From NCBI GenBank assembly GCA_000827495.1, contig KN817731.1, positions 3,507-28,436 of the forward strand: DNA of 24,930 bases, written 5' to 3'. The stretch is from Hypholoma sublateritium FD-334 SS-4. Its lineage: Eukaryota > Basidiomycota > Agaricomycetes > Agaricales > Strophariaceae. A program made the translations under genes and the position numbers. Shown here in pieces: positions 8,077 through 17,634 of the stretch (position 1 is its first letter; each line of letters opens with the position of its first letter). The notes under the pieces were generated by a model. It did no database searches. It was not told where the DNA came from and saw nothing but the letters and a program-made list of their open reading frames with translations.

Positions 8077-9662
8077 TACTGATTATATGCTTGGGAAGTC
8101 CGTGATGTTTATAGACTTCATCAAACATTAGCTCAGCAATGTTCTCTGCAGTGTCATTCTGCCTGCTTGAGAGAATATGTACCATTCCCATCAGAAGGCG
8201 GATTACAACTGTAATCATGTTAAAGCTGCCATGCCTATTTGTAGACTGTGGCAATGGCCCTACAAAATCAATTCCAATTGATTCCCAAGGCTGTGTAGGA
8301 ACCTTAAGAGGATTAAGGAGACTGTATGGCTTCTGATTATTAGGCTTGCTGTGTTTACAAGTCTTGCAAGTATCACAAAAGGACTTTGTGTCCAGAACAA
8401 GTGACTTCCACCATACTTGCATACATAGATAGTCAACTGTTTTAGCAGCACCCAAATGCGTGAGCATTGAGTGCGCTTCATCAATAATGATTTCCCGCAC
8501 ATTCTGTCCCTTGATTAGAACATGTGGAATGCATAGTTGCTTCTCATCATTCTCTTTTAGATAGATCAAATCATCTTCTATTGAGTAATTGCAGAACTCT
8601 TTTGGGTTGGCGAGAATGACTTCAAAGAATGTGTCTTCCTTGTACCATCCACCAATGTCCTCCAGAATGTTCATTCCTTTGTGACTTGTGTGAGATACCA
8701 GCTCCATCACGCTTGGTATCTCTGGTACAAACAGTTGTGGGGGTGCATCTGGCACTGCCATAGGATCTGCAACATCAACATGTGCATGCACAGGTATGTA
8801 AATCTTTATTTTTTCAGTGATTGCATTGTTGCTGGGTTGATCAGTGTCCTCTGACCTGCCCTCCATTCATTTGCATGGGCCGCATAGAACAAAATTATCA
8901 TGCTGACATGCCGCAAATTCACAAGAAGTTTCCGCACGACCAGTCTCTGTGGGCGCCATGGATTGTCGTTGACGGTGTGGGACGGTGGCTACAGCTTTGA
9001 TGCTTGAGAGAATCAGCATGTCAGTCTGTGTGACTGCTCCCACAGGTGAGTTGTCGTCAACCATGTCATGATATGTGTACTCACTCCTGGCGCACACAGT
9101 CCCCAGCACATCTGCCAAGTGCATGCGAGACAGCATGTCCGCCAGCACATTTTCCTTACCCGGCACATACACAACATGAAAGTCAAAACAACTAATCTTC
9201 TCAACCCGATGCGCCTGCTGTCCAGACAAGTTTTTCTGGTTTAATAGGTGCACCAGAAACCCATGAAGTAAATCATGGTTAGTGGGAACTTTCCAGTTTA
9301 CCACTGTGTCAACCTTATGAGGGCACATCCGGATACCCTCGTCGTCAATTATGCAACCGAGAATATGAAGCTCTGACTCCAGAAAGTGGAATTTATCTTT
9401 GCTCAGGTAAAGTTTCTCCATCTCGAGAATATCCAGGATGGTCTTGACATGCTGTTCATGCTCAGCTAGTGTATCTGAGTAGGCAACAATGTCATCCAAG
9501 TAAATGTCTATAAATTGGCCAATGTAAGCCAAGAACAGCTGATTCATTAAAGCTTGGTACATTGCAGGGGCATTGCAGTCGCCTATCTGAATAACCAAAC
9601 TGACCATATTACCATCCAGTGTTGTAACAGCCATGCGGCCAACATGATCAGGTTCGATCCAA
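8077..9662 (-). pseudogene. Gypsy-A RT palm, collapsed RNase H, and integrase N-terminal half
   Basis: After the solo LTR the frame gives RMAVTTLDGNM, GDCNAPAMYQALMN and the RT catalytic FIDIYLDDIVAYSD, then LHILGCIIDDEGIRM and the RT thumb. HGFLV is joined directly to HLLNQKNLSG at about 9250, deleting the RNase H core in frame. A TGA at 8867-8869 interrupts an otherwise continuous frame that goes on into integrase: an HHCC zinc region (AHSMLTH..FCDTCKTCK), then WESIGIDFVGPLPQS with the first catalytic Asp. It ends at HGLPKHIIS where element A inserted. Length and order match chromovirus pol apart from the missing RNase H. Confidence 0.9.
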
Positions 9663-11046
9663 TGAGAGGCTGACTGTGGGTCTAGACTCGAACCTCGAAA
9701 ACAAAACAAACACCCGCAGAGTGAGATCTTAACTAGGATCGAGCGACGCTCTTCACCAGTATATAATCTAAAGTGTGCGGTACTCCCTAGGGTAGTTTTG
9801 TTTTTATCTCAGTTCTATCTTGAATCACTATCACTGCCCCAAGTTCGTTATTTGATAGGGAATTATTCAAATAGCAACTGTTTCTCAACACAATTTTACA
9901 CAATGAGCTCGTTATTACTGATGATCGTGGAACGTAGTATAAGTTTTATTTATTATTTTGGGGGTAACCAGTTTTTGTGCTGTGCGACAGCGGTGCAGAT
10001 CGTTTGCTGAATTCCGATGCAAGTTCCTTCGACTGTGAATCTTTCTTGATGGTATCTGCCAAAACACTTTGGATCCTCCTTGGCATCCAAATGCAGATCC
10101 TGGTTGGACCATAAAAACTCGAACAATCTCTAAATCCTTGCACAAAATCATGACACAATGAACCTTTTATTCAAAGCACGGAATCTCTTGTATTTTATCC
10201 TTTGTTTCTTTGAACACCCCTCCCTGTTGGAGACGCTTCTTAGAAATGTAGGGTACAATTGATTGATTCTTGGAAATGTTCTCTAGCTAGCTATATACTG
10301 TACAAGTTGTGTGGTCTCAGTCTCGAATCTAAATAATAACAAATCATTTCTAACAAGCCAAGAATATGGGCATAGGGTTTCTACACCTCGAGGTGATGGA
10401 GCTCACGTGGATATTCGAGATAAGGGAGATATTTCCTTGTCTCGAAACCTGCTGACCCTACTAGCTGAGAGATTCCTAGACTTCTTCTGTCTCAAAACAG
10501 AAGTGTCGTTCTCAGACTATTGTTTTCTCTGAGATAACGGTGTTGCGATGACTTTCTATTCGTTTCTGCAGATGACATACCGGCGACTGCCACTATGTCC
10601 TATTTTTAGTTTAACAAGCGCTTTGGACTTCTGTCTCGAAACATTTGCTAAATGCGCTGACCGTGATCAGTTGATCACGTGTCATACTATCCCTCTGTCA
10701 TAGATATGTTATGTTCGTTCTGACTCTTCTCAAGACAGTTGAACCACACATAAATCCCTTGGTAGTGATATAGTTTAGACACTGGTTAGACTGATATGCT
10801 GGAGTCTCGATATGGGTTTTTGTACTGTCTCCCGGTTTGTTAAAAGGATGTCTATAATAGAGACGCCACCCATAACTGCCATCGTCACAGACCCACAAGC
10901 TAGCATCTTTCTCAACAGTTTCTATCCTCTTTATCAATGAACTCGTGATGCGGGCACATCTCAGTTCCTTCTCAGTTGGACTTATATTACTGCCAAATGT
11001 CCCAAATTTCAAAAATTCCACGCATAGCCTGGAGTCGACCTTATCA
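9663..11046 (-). mobile_element. Solo LTR (1384 bp) of another retrotransposon, inserted in the Gypsy-A RT
   Basis: On the minus strand the insert begins TGATAAGG and ends CTCTCA, the TG..CA ends of an LTR. It splits the RT exactly between AYKQIR and IEPDHV. The flanks are TTCGG on one side and TT-GG on the other, a 5-bp target duplication that has lost one base. Inside, a TATATA box near 10290 lies about 110 bases upstream of AATAAA at about 10170 in LTR orientation. There is no internal domain or second LTR, so this is most simply a solo LTR left by recombination. The 107-codon ORF inside it (10698-11021) resembles nothing I know and is probably chance. Confidence 0.75.
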
Positions 11047-11520
11047 CCGAATCTGCTTGTAAGCCGCGGTCATGTCCATTGCAGACCAGAAACGCTTTGA
11101 CGCAGTTCGGCACAGCATCCCCTCAATATCAGGAAGAGGCAAGGTCATTTTATTCATGTTTTTATTCCGCTCATGCAGATCTATCACAGTATGCAGCTTG
11201 GGTTCTTTGCCCTCCCCCTTTGGCTTTGGAATGAGTAGCATCAGCATACTGTTGCCTGATGATGTGATCTGCCATCTGCCTGTTTGAAGGTATGCATCTC
11301 ACTTCTCAGCCCACTGTGCTCTAAACGCTTCAGGGCAGCACGATGGACACCACGGATACTGTTTAGTTTCATTGATCAGTGGAATGGTGTGATTAATCCT
11401 CTGCAACAGAGGCAGTGGAGTATTGCCTGCATCTTTACAGAGTGGTGTGGACGGGATTCCTGGGCCATTTGTGGCACTGTGTTCCAGACACGGCCTGGTG
11501 GACCGTAGACCAACCACGTC
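11047..11520 (-). pseudogene. Gypsy-A RT start and preceding linker
   Basis: The minus strand shows INHTIPLINETKQYPW, then PEAFRAQWAEK, a stop, a DAYLQTGRWQITSS-like stretch, and LLIPKPKGEGKEPKLHTVID. LHERNKNMNKMTLPLPDIEG, SAMDMTAAYKQIR follow, which is RT palm motif A. This is the amino-terminal part of a Ty3/gypsy RT in the family's usual order. It is broken by a TGA after the EK and then by the solo LTR. No protease or Gag is recognisable upstream, so the element's 5' part is missing. Confidence 0.85.
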
Positions 11521-12344
11521 GCCATTACATTCTCGTTCATATTTTCCCTCCTTGTTTTCTTCACAAAATAAAATAAAACAAAGTAATAAACACTGCTAAT
11601 TGGATGCGCGAGCAATCCACTGGACTTATAGGGCCTTATGAAATTTTGCCGAACTGCCAAGACGTGCACATCGCAAGTACATGCCATTTAAAAATAGGTG
11701 CCCACCCGCACACATGTCAAAACTCACGTAAAGTTTGTGGTGGGAAGCATCTGTCAACCGTGGAAGGCAAGGGAAATTATGGCAGATATATATGTACGTT
11801 CGATTAGCCTATACCTTTCTTTCTTTCTTTCTTTCCATCCCCCTCCGCGGGTGTTTTCTTATCTTCCTTATCTCTTCTATCCACTTTTTCTTTCTACCTT
11901 CCATTGATTTGTACCTCCCACCGCGCCAGTCTGCATTGTCGTTGTCAGGCTGAGACCATAAACTGGTCACTGATGGAGCACTGAGGGGAACAGCTGTGTT
12001 CTCGGCCAACACATACACTTTTGCCATTGGTCAATTCTTGGAGGAAGCATGATACGGGACGCATATTGTTGGTAAGCAACTATTTTATTTCAAACAGACA
12101 CTCTAAACTATGATATTAGGGTACAAATTGGATATTCAGCTACTCCTGTGGCATCCCAGGTGGCATAGGAGCATGCGCATGATCTGGGCGTATCTCGCAT
12201 GTAGGACCATATATCTGTAGGGGACTGGTTCCCAGAAATTTATCTCTCTTTGGATTTCTGACTGCGTGAGTGAGCAAATGCCTTGAGCGAGTCCTTAGTG
12301 ATTTCAATCCCTCACAAAACACTCCTGATTTGCATTCACACACC
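11521..12344. other. Unassigned stretch between the two gypsy elements
   Basis: I see no recognisable gene, LTR or repeat partner here. It contains a pyrimidine-rich tract with (CTTT)n and a few short ORFs of atypical composition. The minus-strand ORF at 11809-12027 is Lys/Arg-rich mainly because it reads through the pyrimidine tract. The sequence could be the lost 5' ends of Gypsy-A and Gypsy-B, or the original host DNA. Confidence 0.5.
11814..11836 (+). repeat. (CTTT)n microsatellite
   Basis: About five CTTT units followed by a further pyrimidine-rich run to about 11905. Confidence 0.9.
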
Positions 12345-14239
12345 ATGTCTGATAGGATTGTGGTGAGTTGTCCTTCTATTGATATCTACTAACTACGTTG
12401 GTTGTAGGTACACAACCTCCTGTGGATATTGCATTCCACCTACACACCAATGCCTTGTCCACATATTATCCTGATTACGAGATTCCAGTTATCAAGCACA
12501 TGCCATGGCAGCGTCCGCCTATCCGCCTACCGCGCACCATTGAAGAGCTGGTGCGTTCTGAGCTACACAAGCAAACAAAGGCTGGCCAATTCCAACCAAC
12601 AATGTCTTCTTATTGATCCTCACTTTATTGCGTGGGCAAGAAGGACCCCACTCGGGTGTGCATGGTTCTTGATCTTTGAGACTTAAATTCTGTCACTATC
12701 AGAGACTCTGCGCTACTCCCCAACGTTGAAAACTTTGCTGAAGGATTTGTTGGTAGGGCTATTTACAGTTCTATTGATTTATTTTCAGGCTTTGATGCCT
12801 GTATACTTCACGAAAACTTGTGTGCAATGACTGTATTTCACTCCCTTGCTGGACCACTCAAGCAGTGCATGCTTCCACAAGGTAGCTGCAATGTGATGCA
12901 AGAATTTCAGTGCTGTGTTCTTCATGCATTGCAAGGTGATGTACCCCATAATGTTGATCCTTTTGTTGATGACACCAGAATCAAAGAACTGCCTTCCTGC
13001 CTTCAACATACAATAACGAACCCATAAAGGATAATCCGGCTATCAGGAGGTTTGTCTATGAGTATGCTACCATGCTAGACCACATCCTAGCATGTTTCAT
13101 TGCCACAGGTATTACAGCCTCAGGACTGAAAACTATGCTCGTCATGCCAAAACTCACGATTGTCAGTACACAAGTGTCACTCGAAGGCTGGCACCTCGAG
13201 AAGGGGTTAATTTCAAAGATTCTCAACTGGCCGCCATGCGCAAACATCACTGAAGTCTGTGGTTTCCTGGGAACTGTCAGATGCAGAAGGAAGTGGATCA
13301 AGGAATTCGCAACAATAGCTAAGCCCCTCACACTTCTCACCAAAGACTCTGATTATGCTTTTGAGTTCCCCACTGCCGCGCAGCAAGCCATGGACAAGCT
13401 CATGCAACTGGTTTCAACCATGCCGGTATTAGTTGCAATTGACTATAAACTTGCTAAGTTATTTCTCCCTCCTTCAAGGAAAACTGTCAATGGCGCAGTT
13501 ATTGTGGCTGTCGACGCAGCTGCACTCTACGGCGCTGGATGGGTTGTCTATCAACTCCTAAACGGTGAGAAGAAACCGGCAATATTCGGATCGTGTACCC
13601 TCAGCGATCGCGAGAATCAGTACTCACAACCCAAGGCCGAATTGTATGGCGTGTTCAGGGCCCTTAAGCATTTACGCCATTGCGTTTGGGGTCTACACTT
13701 TATCCTGGAGCACAATACTAAGTTTCTCAAAGAAATGATTAATACGCCTGACCTCCCCAATGCCCCTATGACTAGATGGATTCAGTACCTCCAGCTTTTC
13801 AATTTCGAGATGCATCATGTTAGCACCAATCATCATAAAGCCCCCAACAGATTATCTAGGCACCGATCAACAGACGCCAATTCCGACAATGAATCTGATG
13901 ATCAGGAACACGAATTCCTTATTGGAGCGGTGGAGTGCACTGCAGTTGTGGATGAAATATTGGGCGCAGACGAGGTCCGTCATTTATTATCTGCCATTCA
14001 GTTCAAGTTTGCCTTGCAGTCCCACATGAAATCCACACTCTACATCACGTATGCACCCGTCAAACATTGCTCATCCCCCGATGAACCCACGCAACGAGCC
14101 TTCATCACTACTCTCGATGAGACTGAGCCGCACTCTGGAATGTACACGCCTCCATCATCACAAAGTCAGCCACGCTCACGGCTCAGCTATGAAAAGCCGA
14201 ACAGTATCTTCAACAAATCACTATTGTGCAATGTGGATC
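12345..14239 (+). pseudogene. Gypsy-B RT and RNase H (second Ty3/gypsy family)
   Basis: The plus strand reads MSDRIV, then YYPDYEIPVIKHMPWQRPP, LNSVTIRD, SSIDLFSGFDA (RT motif A) and FVDDTRIK (motif C). It goes on through RRFVYEYATMLDHIL, EGWHLEKGL, EVCGFLGTVRCRRKWIKEF, then RNase H: VAVDAAALYGAGWVVYQL (first Asp) and YSQPKAELYGVFRALKHLRH (Glu). LEHNTKFL stands where the third acidic residue is expected but has Asn. PNAPMTRWIQYLQLFNFEMHHV and RLSRH close RNase H. TGA stops at 12614 and 12677 and a TAA at 13025 precede an open frame from 13072. The sequence differs from Gypsy-A throughout. From 13870 to about 14239 the open frame continues in unassigned sequence. No integrase is found. Confidence 0.88.
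12363..12407 (+). other. Intron-like 45-nt segment upstream of the Gypsy-B RT
   Basis: GTGAGT donor, exact TACTAAC branch-type motif (12387-12393) and TAG acceptor within 45 nt. It sits between DRIV and the VDIAFHL..YYPDYEIP block. Removal does not by itself restore the Gypsy-B frame, so another indel would be needed. Confidence 0.4.
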
Positions 14240-14672
14240 CAGATGCATACTGCGGTTACGAGTTCTTTGACAGCTCACGTATGACCCAAGCAATCCTTGG
14301 GCATGCACCAATCAGGGAGTACTACTCCCGGTTTCTTCCAGATGAGGTCCCTGTGTGTCCCTGTGGTGAGGGAGCTCTCGAGACGCGCAACCACATTCTC
14401 AACCACTGCCGCCACCGCGGAGTGGACTACTTCTATGGGCCGGTGTGGACTTTGCCTGTAGTGATTCATTTCCTCGAACGCTTCCCATGGGCATTCTCGT
14501 TCCGCCCTAAAGATGGGGTAGAATGACATGGCAGGGCCGCAGGGGTATCACTCCTGCTGATCCTGGCAGGTTTCTATGACATGCCCAGGAGCTTTCAGAG
14601 GCGAGCTCAGGCATTAATGGCATGCGCCCCACACAATGCCCTTCCCGTCCTCATCAGTGGCTGGCTAGCTTC
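14240..14672 (+). mobile_element. LINE-1: 3' fragment of a non-LTR retrotransposon, C-terminus plus 3' UTR
   Basis: SSRMTQAILGHAPIREYYSR, then VCPCGEGALETRNHILNHC gives a Cys-Cys-His-Cys tail typical of the C-terminus of LINE proteins with RNase H. The nucleotide sequence matches LINE-3 (complement of about 21360 back to 20950) and LINE-2. The coding part ends at TGA 14524-14526, followed by 3' UTR cut at 14672 by a copia LTR. The frame is open across the junction with Gypsy-B upstream. The exact junction is uncertain (14230-14275). Confidence 0.85.
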
Positions 14673-14868
14673 TATTAAAGGTGGCAAGTTCAGGAACATG
14701 CAAGGCACCTGCTGACCGAGTTTCGCATTCTCAGCATATCAGACAAAGCAGCAATGAAGACATGAAGTCCAAAGTGAGTAACTAATGACTTCAGAGTGAG
14801 GTTCTGCAGCTACAAGTACATGCATCACATGATCAGAATGATCTGAGACTGAAAAGGTAATTCTAACA
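14673..14868 (-). repeat. 3' LTR of the minus-strand copia (196 bp)
   Basis: Its complement starts TGTTAGAATTACCTTTTCAG and is nearly the same as the LTR at 23916-24168, except for a 57-bp tandem unit present only in the latter. The outer end reads TATTAAAGG where TGTTAAAGG is expected, one change. It is inserted in the LINE-1 3' UTR. Confidence 0.9.
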
Positions 14869-14882
14869 TCCCCCCCTAACCT
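14869..14882 (-). promoter_or_regulatory. Copia polypurine tract
   Basis: On the minus strand AGGTTAGGGGGGGA directly abuts the LTR start TGTTAG. Its position and purine content fit the plus-strand DNA primer site of LTR retroelements. Confidence 0.8.
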
Positions 14883-14964
14883 GAGCAGTATCTAAAGACA
14901 AAATGAAATAAAAGAAACAAATAAATACACACTAAGGATGGATGCCCATCCTATCTCTGCAGAA

Positions 14965-15195
14965 CTAGACCTTGACTGCAGGCAATGGCTTGGTGAGGAT
15001 GTCTGCAACTTGCTCAGCAGTTGGAACAAATGAAGGATAGATCATTTTGTCGTTTACAGCATCCCTAAGCCAGTAGAAGCAGAGATCTAGGTGCTTCATG
15101 TGCCCATGATGCTCTGGATTCTTTGAGACACTGATAGCAGACTGGTTGTCCATGTGAAGAGTGGAAGGACAGTCAAGAGAGTAGCAAAACTCATG
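14965..15195 (-). pseudogene. Copia RNase H, C-terminal part
   Basis: HEFCYSLDCPSTLHMDNQSA carries the third RNase H Asp (DNQSA). KHLDLCFYWLRDAV and VADILTKPLP then give the conserved end of Ty1/copia pol. The piece continues the frame of 16235-17634 once element B and its duplicated CATGAGTT are removed. The stop follows shortly before the polypurine tract and LTR. Confidence 0.92.
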
Positions 15196-16234
15196 ACTGG
15201 TGGCTACAACTCTAATCATTAAATTATGGCTGTTGCCACAAGCTCATATCATTATTGCCACGTTGCCATGTGGTTTGAAACAGCCCTATTTCATTGGATA
15301 ATTGGCTTCATTGAGTTTTTCAACTTCATAAATCATAAATACCCCAGTTTCAATACAATATATTTTCATTATTTTCATATATATAAGTTCCATTTCATTG
15401 CAGTCAGACATTCATTAATATCAATATTTCATATATTTCATTATTATGTTGTGCTTCATTAAATATATACATTTCATTACTTCCTCTATTTCATAACTTT
15501 ACAACCAAGCTGTATTTCATAAACACAACAATTTCATTACACTGTTGATATGCATATTTTCATATACCTCTATATTTCATTAGATATTCAGCCTTCATTA
15601 ACCTGTGGATCTTATTACAGATTTTGAATTGCCTAAAGTAGATATATATTATTACTATATATGGAGTAATAGCCAACTTATTGAAAATATCAACCAAGTC
15701 ACCTGTTTTCAATAGCTTTGGCCTTCCCATCCTTTGGAATGCTGTGACTACCATTTTGGGAATATGCCATTAACANCATGTGGCAGGCAGGAAGGGATAT
15801 TATTTATATTTGTTCAAATTTGAGGCCAGAATATTATATGACTGCAAGCCAGAAATGCCAAATGAGGCAGCCAGTAGGTCACACCACCTATATTGATTTT
15901 ATCAAAAACCAAACAAATAGACCCAAAATGGAAAAATAGCAGTAATAAAATAGGAAATGGTTGTTATAATGAAATCAATCTTAAATGAAACAGTATATAA
16001 TAATGAAACAGAAGGAAATATGAAGTTACCATATGATATATGAATACCACTGTGGAATAAATAATGAAATACAATATGAATTCAGAATGATATGACTAAT
16101 AAAGTGAATAAGATCATTGAAGCCAATTATTTAATGAAATGGGGTTGTTTCAAACCATATGGCAATGTGGCAATAATAATATGAGCTTGTGGCAACAGCC
16201 ATAATTTAATGATTAGAGGTTGTAGCCACTAGTG
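15196..16234. mobile_element. TIR element B, non-autonomous, 1039 bp, perfect 8-bp target duplication
   Basis: It is flanked by AACTCATG at 15188-15195 and 16235-16242. One end starts ACTGGTGGC and the other, inverted, CACTAGTGGC, the same asymmetry as element A. Inverted repeats of at least 110 bases include CTAATCATTAAATTATGGC and TGTTGCCACAAGCTCAT. The interior repeats TTTCATT on the left half and AATGAAA on the right half, and holds the shared core at 15798-15923. There is no transposase ORF. It interrupts copia RNase H. Confidence 0.92.
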
Positions 16235-17634
16235 AACTCATGCAGAACATTTCGCATCCATGCTATTTTCTTGCCTGCTTCAACAGCTGCAATGAACTCT
16301 GCTTCAGTGGTTGAAAGGGTGATGATTCCCTGCAGTTTGCTGCTCCAGCCAACTGCACCACCAGCCATAATGGTCACATAACCACCTGTAGAGNGNCCAG
16401 TATCCTTGCAATCNCCATGAGACACATCNGAGTAGGTGGTGAACATGTCTAGACCCAGCTCNCCNGAGTAGTGCAACTTGTGATCAATGGTTCCCTTCAA
16501 ATAGCGAAGTAGATGTTTGACTGCTGCCCAGTGCTTGGGGCCAGGATTGCTGTTGAAGCGAGCTAGATAGNCAANAACTTGTGCAATGTCACTCCTGGTC
16601 ATACCAGCAAGGTATTGAAGCAAACCAATGCAGCTGAGGTAGGGCACATTTTGCATGAATTTCTGCTCTTCTGGTGTCGAAGCACCCATATCCTTGATTA
16701 AAACGAGATCAGGAGCCATAGGCGTCAAAACTGGAGTGCAATTGGACATATTGTAGTGTTCTAGGATGTCTAGGATGAATTGATGCTGCTGGAGGGCGAT
16801 TGTACATGTTTTGCAGTTTGTGGTAATGCTGACACCAAGCAGGAACTCTGTAGGACCGAGATCTCAACATTTGCAGTGGCCCTGTAGCTGTTTGACCGCT
16901 CTATCAATGGCAGAAGTGTCCTTGCAAGCAAAGGTGATATCATCAATGTAAACGGGCATAAAAATGTGGACATGACCATCAGAATAGATGTAGACAGATC
17001 TATCTGCTTCAACCTATCTGCTTCAACTTGCTTGAATCCCATTTCAGTGAGAGCAGAGTGCAGCTTGATGTTCCACTGATGAGCAGCTTGCTTAAGGCCA
17101 TAGAGCAATTTCTTGAGCCTGCAGACCTTGCTAGGACCACCCTCATGGAAACCATCAGGCTGTCTCATGTAGATGTACTCATCCAAGTCTCCATTGGTGA
17201 AAGCAGCGGAAATGTCCACAGAGCGAAGTTCCAGGTCCTCAGCAGCAGCTATAGCAAAAGTTGTCTGTATCGTTGCAGGGCATGGAGTAGGAGCATGCAC
17301 ATCGAAGAAATCTTGTCCGGGACGTTGGGAGCAGCCTTGGGCAATGATTCNTGCCTTGTAGCACTCAATTGAGCCGTCTGCATGANNNTTTATGNGNAAC
17401 ANCCAGCTNGAGCCAATTGCCTTTTCACCAGGTGGGAGGTCAACAATCTNCCAANTGCCATTCTGGAGTANGGTGTTGTATTCAGCAAGTGTAGCCTCGT
17501 TCCATCNCTCAGAATCACCGCTTTTCATAGCCTGCCTGTAGTTGTGTGGATCACAGGTTGAAGCAGCTCCTGCAAATTGAACATCCTCCATGTCTTCGTC
17601 CAAGGGCTCATCAGGCTCCTCGTCATCTGCAGAG
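16235..17634 (-). pseudogene. Copia RT and RNase H (minus-strand arm)
   Basis: From the LINE-2 junction the frame runs through DEEPDEPLDEDMEDVQFAG, NYRQAMKSGDSE, QNG..IVDLPPGEKAIG and the copia RT block AQGCSQRPGQDFFDVHAPT, RSVDISAAFTNGDLDEYIYM, VCRLKKLLYGLKQAAHQW. A 14-bp tandem duplication (17001-17028) shifts the frame. In the shifted frame YIDD, the RT catalytic motif, lies at 16939-16950, and a TGA near 16860 follows. Then EFLLGVSI, MSNCTPVLTPMAPD and YLSCIGLLQYLAGMTRSDIA follow, with RNase H TLSTTEAEFIAAVEAGKKIA up to the element B insertion. About twenty ambiguous bases fall here. Gag, protease and most of integrase are absent. Confidence 0.93.

Noticed and set aside
10698..11021. 107-codon minus-strand ORF
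   Set aside because: It lies wholly inside the solo LTR, has no family motif, and LTR U3 regions often hold chance ORFs.
11809..12027. 72-codon Lys/Arg-rich minus-strand ORF
   Set aside because: Its basic end is the translation of the (CTTT)n complement. The rest shows no recognisable motif.
17028..17372. Open frame of 114 codons opposite the copia RT, repeated at 19897-20241
   Set aside because: It is antisense to a clear RT domain and is found in both arms only because they are duplicates. No start context or composition supports it.
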